From: Salticus scenicus
Taxonomy: Eukaryota > Arthropoda > Arachnida > Araneae > Salticidae
Assembly (NCBI GenBank): GCA_963930645.1
Contig: OZ005659.1
Span: 166,629,034-166,693,033 of the forward strand
Direction: 5' to 3'
Length of the DNA: 64,000 nucleotides
Below, one piece after another: positions 33,900-45,300 of this stretch; the stretch's first letter is position 1; each line of letters begins with the position of its first letter. The notes under the pieces are model-generated. The model had not been told where the DNA came from. It saw only the letters and a program-made list of their open reading frames with translations, and did not search any database. The translations under genes and the position numbers were made by a program.

Positions 33900-36800
33900 T
33901 TTTTTGGGGGGGGGGGGAGAAATGTAATGTTATTTATTTTCGTGTCATCTGTGTAAACTTTGTCGGCGTCACATAAAAGCTTAATTGTTTTCATAAAAAG
34001 GTCAGGGAAAAGTCAGGGATTTTTTTGGAAGGAAATGACTAGCCACCCTGGATAAGCACGCATTTCGCACAATTTCATTTCGCACAATTTCAACCTTCAT
34101 TATCCTGAAGGTTGTATAGATTGGCAATATTTTCTCCATTTTGGCGATATACTCGAACTTTAAAAAGAGTATTTTTTCAATTCGGCTTATACACGGGTTT
34201 GCAATTTTGGGCAAATTTCTGCAGGGAAAAATGTACTCTCGGCTTATATACGGATCGGCTTATATTCGGAAATATACGGTAATAGAAAAGGTGTTAGTTG
34301 ATATAAAAAAATTTTTCTTTGTCTACACAGTATTATAAGAATTTTTGAAGAGGTTTTTTTTTCTTGATAAGTTTTTTTTTAGATACTAAAAAGTATAAAA
34401 TAAAAAGTTAAGTATAAATAAATAAATAAATAAATAAATTTTTTTTTAGAAGTTTTTTATTGCAATTGGATTTCTGTCCTCAGGTGTTTCTGTCACGAGG
34501 AAAATGAAGGCGCCTCCACTTTAATATAAATTTAAACTACTATTTCGTCACTCATTCGCGTAGTTGGTTTGAGCATCATGATGATAATGTGGGTTCGATC
34601 CTCGCAGGCCAATGAGCTACTTTTTTGCAGATAATTAATAGACAAAATGTCAATTGATGAAAGAGAATTTTTCATTGTCTACACAGTATCCTAAGAAATT
34701 TTGATAGTTCTTTTAAGAAGCTTTTTTTGAGTTATTAAAATGCACAAAATAAAAATTTCAGTAAAAATAAATAAATAAATAAAAATAACAGTGGAATTTT
34801 TTTTTATTGTGGAGCCCTAAAAAGCATAAAATAAAAATTTATTCTTGCAGAGACATGCAATAAAGCCATAAAAGTTTCAACAACAAAAAAATTTTGAAGA
34901 AAAATATAGATATTTCACTTTTGCAAAAAACAGGCATGAGAATTTTCCGCGGATCCGCAATTTTCGTTAATTCCCCGATTTTTTATTTTGTTAAAATCAA
35001 ACTCCAATAACGATCAGTGTTCAAACGCTCCATGAGAAACTTTAGATTCTCATCTTTTACCATCCAAAATATATATGTCAATATTCATTTTAAACATGCT
35101 TTGTCAGATTCTATAACATATAAAAGAACAGAATTTATTCAATATTTCTCACTCATGTAATTTTTTTTTTTTTTTTGTCCCCACCCCTCTTTCATCGCTA
35201 ACCATTCCCAATCAAACATTCTGTGGATAGCCTTTTATTTTTGAATATTTATCCATCCACAATATTAATTTTAAACTTACTTAATGATATTTAGAACCCA
35301 TAAATAAGTAGAATTGCTTTTAATGTTTCTCTCATGAACTACTTAGCCAACGATTAAATGTTAATTGCTTGTCATTAACATTTCATTTGAAATCAATTTT
35401 ATGAACGTACATTTGTATAAATTTCCCTATGTGCATTATTTTTCTTTTAAAATTAATTTTATGAACACACGTGTTTCCTCTTTTTTTAATTTTCTGCACT
35501 ATCATACCTGAAAAAAAGAAAATTTTTAAATAGCATCTGAGAACAATATTCTTTTTGTATAAGTATTCGTTAGATTTATCTAGCATGTTTTATGACTTTT
35601 CTTGACTGTTCTTTGACTTTTGGTTGGAGAGTCTTGCTAATAACGTAATGGTCCTGGGTTGGTTTCTCAAAAGAAGATGTGGTACTTTTTTGCAGATAAT
35701 TAATAGAAATGATGTCAATTGACAAAAGAAAATCTTCTGTTGTCTACACAGTGTCCTAAGAAACATTGATTAATTTTTTTAAGAAGCTTTTTCATTTTTT
35801 GTAACTAAAAAGCACAAAATAAAAATTTAAGTAAAAAAGCATTTTTTTTTAATTAGAAGATTTTTACTGTAAAACCCTAAAAAGCATAAAATAAAAAATT
35901 ATTCTGGCAAAGACATGCTACAAAGAAATGAAAGTTTCACTACTAAGCAAATTTTAGAGAAAAATATAGGTATTTCCCTTTTGCAAGAGATGAAAATTTT
36001 TAAATAGGGTAAGTGCACCCGTGATTGACACTTTTAGAGCAATCTCCGGTTATATATGTTCTAGTCACCAGAAAATATTTTTTGAAATCTTAAGTTAGTA
36101 CATATGGCATGAAAGACATTCAAAACCACATATATGTTAAAATATATACATTTGATAACAATAATTTTTTTATGAATTTTTATTTGACACCCACTCAGTG
36201 TTCCAGTAATTGACACTGCCAGTTTTTCATTTTATCAGTAATTGGCACCCTATGTTCCAGTGTTTGACACTGCTAGTTATTCATTTTACCAGTTATTAGT
36301 AGCCTATGCTCCAGTGTTTGACATAAAATGTTAAAATTCTTATATGTAAAATATATGATTTTATTATTTTTCTTATTTACTAATTATTTCGGGATAGATG
36401 TCAATTACTGGATCATGCCAATCACTGGAGCATGCCAATCACTGGAGCACCTACCTTATTGAAAATATTTTGAAAAGCTTTTGAGATCTTTGAAATTTGT
36501 GACTTAATGAATAATTGTACAAAAACTAATTAACTAAGAACATTGGTCTCGGAAGCTTTTTAAAATATTTTGAATATCTAAAAATTTTCATCTCTTACAA
36601 AACAGAAATATCTATATTTTTCTCTAAAATTTGCTTAGTGGTGAAACTTTCATTTCTTTGTAGCATGTCTTTGCCAGAATAATTTTTTATTTTATGCTTT
36701 TTAGGGCTTTACAGTAAAAAGCTTCTAATTTAAAAAAAAAAAAAAAAATGTTTCTTTACTTAAATTTTTATTACTTATGAAAACAATTATATTTATTCTG

Positions 36801-39291
36801 TAGAAATTATATTGACTCATCTTGTTGATATTTATTTTTTTCTTCCAGATTATATCACTATTGTTTTTTCTAAAAAAAATTCTAACATTATTTTAATTTA
36901 ATGCAATTAAACATGAACATGTAAATTGCATTGTATATTATCTCTGTATCACTATTTTAATTTTATAAATTTAATTTAATTTTTATGCACTATAGTAACT
37001 TTTTTGGAGAAATTTTTAAATAAATAAAATCATTGGTTATAAAATTATTTACTTTTAAAAACTAATTTTTTTAAGGTCCTGATGCTTGTCATGGTAAAAT
37101 TTTATGTGATGGACGCTGCATACCTAGAGAATTTTGTTGTGACCCAGAAACAGATGTTAACTGCTCTGTAAATTATATCATGCCCTGTTGTCTGAAAATT
37201 TTACATCCAGGTTTGCAAATTATATATATATTTAAAATCTAATTGTTATAAGAATTTGGCATAGCACACATCTTAAAACTCATAGAATTTTTAATTGCAA
37301 TTATTACTGTTAGATTAGTGAAAACTTATACAGTTTTATAATTAATTATAATGAAGTTTCATTGTTCTTATAAATCTTAACAGCTATATGTTGTGTTATC
37401 AGAATTTTATTGCTTTTAGAACTTTTTTTTATCATTAATTTGAACAAGGAGTGGATAATTATATTTCATACTAGCTGGGTTTTGCCCACATACATGGGTG
37501 AAACTTTTCAGGGGCAACCCCTGAATTCAAGGTTTTTGAAAATTTTCTTGTCACTGAATTTCATGTTAATTTATTTTGTTTTCTTAGAAATTTCTCATTT
37601 TGAATGTTTCATTTGCTTTATAATGTATTAAGCACTCTCCAAATATCACTTATTATCAATAGCCATGTAATATATCATTACATGGTCTTGCATGCAGATA
37701 AGTCTTCCCTATCTGCATGCAAGTAGCAGTTTTAAGGGTTTTTGCAAGTTACGCAGTTTCAAATACTTCAGTTAGATAAATAAATCAATAAACAAACAAC
37801 TCAGTTTGAATGAAATTTAAGAAAATGAAACGGATAAAATAAATGTCATAGTCTGATTGAAAGAGGGCTTTGTTAGAAAAACAAAAAATTGAAGAAAAGA
37901 AGAAAAAGATTAATATAGTAAGTGTTACAGAGGAATGCAGATAACTGAAACAAACGATTGTGCAGTTTAAATAAAATTTAAGAAAGGGAAACAGATAAAA
38001 TAAGTGATGGTCATAACTTCCAACTGAAAGAATGCTACATTAAAAATGCCTATTATTGAAAAAAAAAAAAAATAATAATAATAATAAATAATAATAAAAT
38101 AATTATAGTAACCAATTCTAAGAAAAGAACGCAGCTTCATTTTTCAAAATGACAAATCAGTTTTTCCTGTTTTTTAGATGCTTTTTATAACTAAATAAAA
38201 CAAAGATAAAAACACAAAAACAGTTCAGGTTTGTTTTGTTTTTTTGTTCTCGAGCCGGCCAAAGACCGTCGTGTACGCTAATGGCGACAGGTGCACGTTA
38301 AACTCCGTTGTGGTCGCAAAGTCCTCCAAGTTCCCATCAAAAATTATACCTCTGGGGGTACCAGAACATGGGTTTAACTTGCTCTGATCCGGATCAAAAT
38401 TTGAGTTCCTGTTTGGCTGATGCTGCCATCTTTCACCAGCTTCTGGAGCTAAAGCCGTACTTCCTCCCTATGAGGCGCTCCTAAGTAACAGAAGACACAC
38501 CCCCTCATGCCTTAAAAAAATTCAGTCAGTTCCACTACCGGGGCTCGGAATTTCCGAGTGGCATACGACAACAACAACATAACTTCTGCCAAGAACCAAA
38601 ATTTAATATTAATCTGATTTGATATGACAGTTTCAAGAACATGAAAATATTTAATCTGTTTCTTCATTTGTTTAATCTCAACTAAAAACTAGTATGTTGT
38701 GGCTACCACAAGACTTTCTTCTATATTTTCCTATATACATATTCAATCAGTAACAATATAAAAAAAAAAAAAAATTACGATTTTTTTTCTAATTTTTTTT
38801 TTTTTGTTAAAAGTAATACATATTCAACCAGTAACAATATTAAAAAAAAAAATACGATTTTTTTTTTCTAAGTTTTTTTTTTGTTAAAAGTAAAAAAAAT
38901 CGATAACTTTGTTTTAAATTATCACAGATTTATAGTTCAACCATTCGTTTTAAAGCTATTGACGAGATCTTTCGAAAGATACCCATCTTGAAAATTTACC
39001 CCCCAGGGGGGGAACCGGTGCCCCCACATGCACAAAATTTTTTTCGTAGTTAACTACTACTATTATCAATAATTCATATTAATTTTACAATCACAAGTTT
39101 AAAATAACGCTCATTATGTACATTTATACGAAATTTTGTCCTATATTGCCATGTTAAAAATTTAGAAAAAATGCGATCACAGCGCCACCTGTTGAGATAT
39201 TGATCCCTAAATGTAATCAGGACCAGTTTATGTCGGGGACCAACTAAATACCAAGTTTGGTTAAGTTTCGTTAAAAAAAAAAAAAAAAAAA

Positions 39292-39326
<35 letters not shown>

Positions 39327-42300
39327 TTAAAAGTAAAAAAATCGATAACTTTGTTTCAAATTGTCACAGATTTATACTTCAACCATTCGTTTTAAAGGTA
39401 TTGACGAGATCTTTCGAAAGATACCCATCTTGAAAATTTACCCCCCCCCCCTCGGGGGGTACTTCCCCCCCCAGGGAGGGAACCGGTGCCCCCACATGCA
39501 CAAAATTTTTTTCGTAGTTAACTACTACTATTATCAATAATGCATATTAATTTTACAATCACAAGTTTAAAATAACACTCATTATGTACATTTATACGAA
39601 ATTTTGTCCTATGCTGCCATGTTAAAAGTTTACATAAAATGCGATCACAGCGCCATCTGCCGGGCGATTGATCCCAAAATCTAATCAGACCCTTTCCATG
39701 TCAGGGTCCAACTATACACCAAGTTTGGTTCAATTTCATTCATCGGTTCGTGAGATACGGTGTGACATACGAAATTTTGCGATCACATCGCCACCTTCTG
39801 GACGATTGATCCCCAAATCTAATCAGCACCATGCCCCGTCAGGTTCCAACTATATACCAAGTTTGGTTGAATTTCATTCATTAGTTCGTGAGATACGGTG
39901 AAAAATATGAAAATTTGTCCTATACTGCCATGTTAAAAATTTACATAAAATGCGATCACAGCGCCACCTGATGGGCTATTGATCCCAAAATCTAATCAGC
40001 ACAATGCCCCGCCAGGGTCCAACTATATACCAAGTTTGGTTGAATTTCATTCATTGGTTCGTGAGATACGGTGAAAACACTAAAACACACAGACAGACAG
40101 ACACACAGACAGACATTTTTTAAAAACTATCAATTCGTGTAGATCCGTCAAAAAATGGAGGTCGAAAATTTTCGCGAATCCAATACTTTCGCTATATTAC
40201 ATATAGAAGAAAGTAAAAAATATAAAAAAACTCAACCTGAAAAATCAAAAAAAAAAAAAAATAAATAAATAAATAAAAATTCAAGTTCAAAAATAGTAAA
40301 AATCTTGTAGGGGGTGCATTCCTGCATGATCCAAGCTACCCATCGGCTAAGTTTTATAGCTCTGCGATGACTGGCATAAGTTCCAATATGTACACAGACA
40401 CATAGTCACTTCTCTTTATTTATAGAGAAGACAACTTAAATGAATTATTAAGCAGTTTAAGATAATAATTATGGCTTCTTTATCTCTTGCTTTAACATGG
40501 CAATGATATTTAGCTGTATACTTAGTGTCCCTAAATTCATGGGCTGGTAAAATATGTGAAGAAGCTTTTTTTGTATAGCAATATGGTGTTGGAAATGAAA
40601 ATAGAGGCACCCTGTATATATGCACAATTGCAGCTAATAAGAGCTTATGGTGAATTTTTTATTTTAATGCAACTCATAAAATTTTAATCCCATTTTCAAT
40701 GCTCAGAAGTAGAAGGAAAATTTGTTATTATTTAATTTATTTTTACAATTAATTCGGGTGAATCGTGTAGTAATTGATAATTGTATTCTATTTTTTCTGT
40801 ATCTGCAAACACAATTTTTGAAATAGTTCAATATGTACCATTATTAAAAAAAAAAAAATAAATAAATAAAAAAAAAATAAAAATATTGTTATTATTATTA
40901 ATTTAAATAGATTTTGTATTTTCTTCATTATAATGAGGATTTATCAGTAATTGACCATTTCAACTTAACAAATAACTAATTCTAATATAAAATAAAATTT
41001 CGTTATTGTAAATAATTATTTTTCAGTTTTGTGGTGTCATTCTAAAGGTATGTGTGTATATGATATGATACATTAATTGTACTGCAAATGAAATTTATCA
41101 TATTAAAGAAAAAAAAAAAAAAAATCTTACAATTTCTCCTATATTTCAATGAAATTGAACTTCAACATATATAAGTATTAATGTATAAATACTAGTTACA
41201 GTACAGCAATATATTTTTACTTTATTATTTTGTCAGTTACGAGTGATTACATGGAGCTTTTAAATCAAATTCAGTTATTAATTATGTCACTTGGTTATAA
41301 TATCGGAAATGTTTTGGTCCCTTAGCAGTGGCGGATTTAAGGGGGGGGGGCTAGGGGGTTGAACCAAAAAACACTGACATTCACAATTGAATATTACAAT
41401 TGTAAATTTTTTATTGGTCTAGAATAACACTTTGAAAAATCCTAGCCCCCCCCCCCAAAAAAAAAAAAAAAAAAAAGTGAGTCAGGTTCTGAATCCGCCA
41501 CTGCCCTTAGATGATATTATAAGCGTAATACTTGGCTATAACATCATTAAAGGAACCAAACTAACCGAGGATTATTTATTTGATTGTATGTGTTTGTTTA
41601 TTTTTTCCTCATTATTTTTTCTTTTTAATAGAAAACACAGAATTGTTTAGTTCGAATGTAATTAACAATGTCTTAAGCTGTAATGTTTCACCTATAATTT
41701 TTTTAAATTTTCTATATTTCCATGAGATTGAATTTTAGCGTGCACACATAAGTGTAATAATACTACTAGTTATAGCATCATTTTCTACAAATCCATTTAC
41801 TTATTTTTTTTTTTTATAATAAAAGATCGAATAAAAAAAAAAAAATAAACTTTCTATGTTTATCAAAATATATTTTTGTTTCTCTTAGAAACTTCTGCAC
41901 CTTGTTCAGCAGTTGACTGCCATTATGGCCGCTTTGTCGGGCTTGGGAATTCAGTTATCTATATAGTGGCCAGCTGTGCTGTTGTTGTTATTGTGGTGTC
42001 AACTGTAGTTATGTTCCTAGCTTGCAGAATCTGCTCTCAACGCTCAGATGAAGTGAGATTATCAAGGATACCTGACGGTTGTGAATTTCAGCGAAATTTT
42101 ATATCTGCTGCTATGCATCAAAGGGTGAGTTCTATACAATTTTTTTTTAATTTTACATCTGGTTTAGTTAAAAAGTATTTAAATTAGTCATAATGCATTA
42201 AATTTTATTGCAGTAATGTATGAATTATAATAGATTCTATTGTACTTCTCAAAAATATTTTAGTACGGTACTGGTGTTTTATGAAGTTGAAAAAATAAGT

Positions 42301-45300
42301 TTCTTCAATAATGTTTAAGTACTTTTTATAATATCCCACATATGACTATAATGCTCCTATTACACTCAATGATTTTTCGAAGAACTTTTGAGCCAGTTGT
42401 TAATTTGAGCCAATTTTGTTGGCTCAAATCACCTCAATCAATGCCCAGTGTAATAGGAATTGGGAATACGAACATTTTTTTCTGGCTAGTCAGAAAAAGT
42501 TGTTCGTGTGAACAACTTTTACTACTGTGATAAGCCAATGAGAAGAAAGCTCCTTACACAGCAAGAAAAGATAGTGCTGGTGGGAATTCATTCACAGTTC
42601 TTCTTTTCGCTCTGCCCCATCGTCCCCATTAAAAGAGCAATAACTATGTGTACCTTGACATGTACTGTACAGCGTGCAAACCAGTTTTTCAAGGAATATT
42701 TAATTCAACTATTGCAATCCTCTTTCAGATTTCAGGCTTCTGAAAATTGGCTCAAATGAAAGTTGCGTGAAACATCGTTGTGTGTAATAGAAGCATTAGT
42801 TGAGTGATTTTGGGTAAAGGGTTATTTCTAGAAAAAAAATTTTTTTTTCCTGAGTTTTTGTAAATAAATTTGCATTACAGTATTAGATATATATGTAATT
42901 AGTTAATTTATTGATTATTAATTAGAATATTAGATATATTGTACATTTAATTATCAAGATATAATTATTTGTAAAGTATAATAAAGTAAAATCAATGTTC
43001 TCTTTTAATTATTATTGATATAAGATAAGAGAATTGTAATTATGAAGTAAATAACATAAATGTTATTTTAATTTCTGAAATTAAAAAACTAAAATTTCAA
43101 TCTTTAAAGTTTTAATTGTAGTATAATTTAGTTAATTAATAGAGTGGCCACTAGTCAGGGAATTTGAGTCTAAAAATGTCATGGAATAGTCGGGGAATTT
43201 CACGTAAAGTCAGAGAATTTTGTGGAAATAAGCCCTTTTTGTAAGATCGTTATTGAAAATTGCTGAATTTTTTGTTAATTTTATGGAATTTTTGTATGAA
43301 ATAAATAGCGAAAGTCAGGGAAAATGGTGAAATATAGTCATGGAAAAATTGGGGATTTTGGAAAAGTTCTAATGTTAGCCACCGTGAATTAATGATTATT
43401 ATTTTTTTTTTTTTTTTTTTTTTCAACTAGACTGATAGAATATAAAAGAATTTTAAACCTGAACTAAATACAAGTGTTTTGATTTCTGAATTAGTAAAAT
43501 TATAAAGTTTCAATCTTAAAAGTTTTTTATGTAATATATGTATATATTTTTTAGTATCTATATTCAATAAAGTAAAATAATTGTAATTTAGAAATAAGTA
43601 CAATAAATACCATTTTCATGGTACTGTAGCTTTAATTAAGGTGGATGGTGTTAAAAATCATCTTGTCATGGATTGCAGCTTACATGCTGGAAAAGATGCA
43701 TATTTTATAAAATTACAGATGTATCCGGGGGGGGGGGGGGGAACTATGTTGCACTGAAATTCCACTGAAATGAATTTAAAAGTGCAAAACAAAATTTGGA
43801 AAAGATACTTTTACTGTATGTGCAGATAACAAAGTAAACTAGTATGATATGGCCATCACTAGACTTTTTTTTATTACTTTCCATGATAAATGCAGATGAA
43901 ACACTGGAACACTGGCCGAAAAGAAAAGTTAATCTTGTGCCAACATCAGAAGAAATGAGATTTCCTTTTCTAAGTTTTTTTTTCCATTAATATGTTGTGC
44001 GCCACATCAGCCATTGGTGGCTGACACTGAACTTTCCATTTAGGCTGCGTCAACCACTGGTGGCTGGCTAACATTATAAAATATGATATAAAAATTTAAA
44101 AAAATACATCATTTTAAGTAATTACTGAAAATTTATTTAAAATTTACTTAATTTTTATTTATTTCAGGATTATATCATTAAGGTATTTTAATGAATTTTA
44201 TTGAAACACTGTAAACATAAAAACACTTTGCTATACTGCAATACCAGCATTTCTAAGCACAGTGCACGTGGCCTGACGGGGATTTCCTTAAGAATTCGCG
44301 TGGTGCTCAACGTGTTAAAAAAAGGAAAAAAATTGGCAACTTTGTTTTAAATTATCATATATCTGTGGTTCAACCATTTGTTTTAAAGGTATTGATGAGA
44401 TCGAAAGATACCCATGTTGAAAATTTACACCCCCAGGAGATAAAACGAAGCTTCCACATGCACAAACTTTTTTTTTTCCTAGTTTACTACTTATTATCAA
44501 TAATTCATTCTAATTTTACAATCATGCGTCAAAAATAACTCTCATTATATACATTTATTCGAAATTTTGTCATATACTCTCACACTAAAAATTTAGAAAA
44601 ATTGGATCACTGTGCTACCTGTTGAGCGATTGATCCCCAAATATAATCAGCACCAGTTTATGTCAGGGTCCAACTAAATACCAAGTTTGGTTAAATTTTG
44701 TTCATTGGTTCATGAGATAGTGTCCACAAAATTTGTGATACACAGACACACATTTTCTTAAAACGGCCAAATCGTGTTCAGGATGTCTCAAAATTTGTTG
44801 TAAATCCATCGAAAATTGGAGTTCGGAAATTTTCACGAATCAAATACTTTCTTATATATCTGTACTGATAAGTATAAAGGATTTAAGTCCATATTCTTGA
44901 TTTTTCAGGAGACGAAAAATAAAGTTAAAGTAATTAAAAACTAATCAGAAGATTCGATTAGGAAAAAGGGATTATGTTTGTTTATACACTTTATACCATT
45001 CAGTGATTGTCAATCTTCATTTAATAAAGGGAAAAAATTGAATTCAATATTTTATTCCAAAGATTAATTTTAAATTTCTAACTTGAATCTTTTTTTACCA
45101 GTGGTTTTTCTCAAAGACTAAATGTCATGGATTTAAATCTTTTATACCAATCGATAGAGAATTTTTTTCTGGGTCTGACTATGTACTTAACTCAAAATCG
45201 ACATTTTTGGACTTAAATCCTTTATACTTATCAGTACAGATATATAGAAGAAAAAAAAAAGGGGGGGGGGGAAGATGAAATATCTCTTAAAGGAATATCA

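Larger units (their letters stand above)
28435..34050 (+). mobile_element. hAT-like CAGGGTGGC element, interrupted
   Basis: Ends CAGGGTGGCGAGCGACC and, inverted, CAGGGTGGCTAGTCA, each followed inside by repeated GTCAGGGA words. A transposase-like exon lies inside at 31141-31255. A compact non-autonomous relative lies at 43140-43386. GATAA occurs at both flanks, but the expected 8-bp duplication is not exact. Confidence 0.6.
26237..34279. mobile_element. TA-flanked TIR element P1, blown up by nested insertions
   Basis: Ends are CCGTATATTTCCGTGTATAA and, inverted, CCGTATATTTCCGAATATAA, flanked by TA (26235-26236, 34280-34281). S1 copy B keeps the empty site GATAATTAATAG (TA at 34636-34637). 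Only about 160 bp at the left and 230 bp at the right look like P1 itself; the rest is later insertions. A compact relative lies at 48941-49729. Confidence 0.75.
26040..36735 (+). repeat. Tandem S1 units with tRNA-like B boxes, heavily interrupted
   Basis: A unit containing CCTCCACTTTAA, a B-box-like TTCGATCCT (26192-26201, 34594-34602), TTTTTGCAGATAATTA and TTGTCTACACAGT recurs as: copy A (26040-26236 plus 34280-34443), copy B (34449-34790) and copy C (about 34790-34925 plus 35590-35850). The tail of the next unit (35852-36005) is repeated inverted at 36548-36735. The units are tRNA-derived or SINE-like but lie in tandem rather than being dispersed with their own target duplications. Confidence 0.55.
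37472..40426 (-). mobile_element. Helitron copy 3 (non-autonomous)
   Basis: The minus strand ends with a hairpin (CCCA..TGGG), CAAAACCCAGCTAG and host T at 37471. The 5' end is probably TCTATAAATAAAGAG at 40426. There is no Rep or helicase. It contains an S3 SINE-like copy (38264-38580) and a HINE-like element (38689-40215). A reversed fragment of its 3' region lies at 57640-57866. Confidence 0.6.

Noticed and set aside
36196..36325. Regular 54-bp repeats considered as a CRISPR-like array
   Set aside because: Eukaryotic context, only about 2.3 units, no unique spacers; they belong to a MITE.
42508..42759. 83-codon frame inside receptor intron 7
   Set aside because: It lies within the TA-flanked MITE at 42351-42796 and has no recognised domain.
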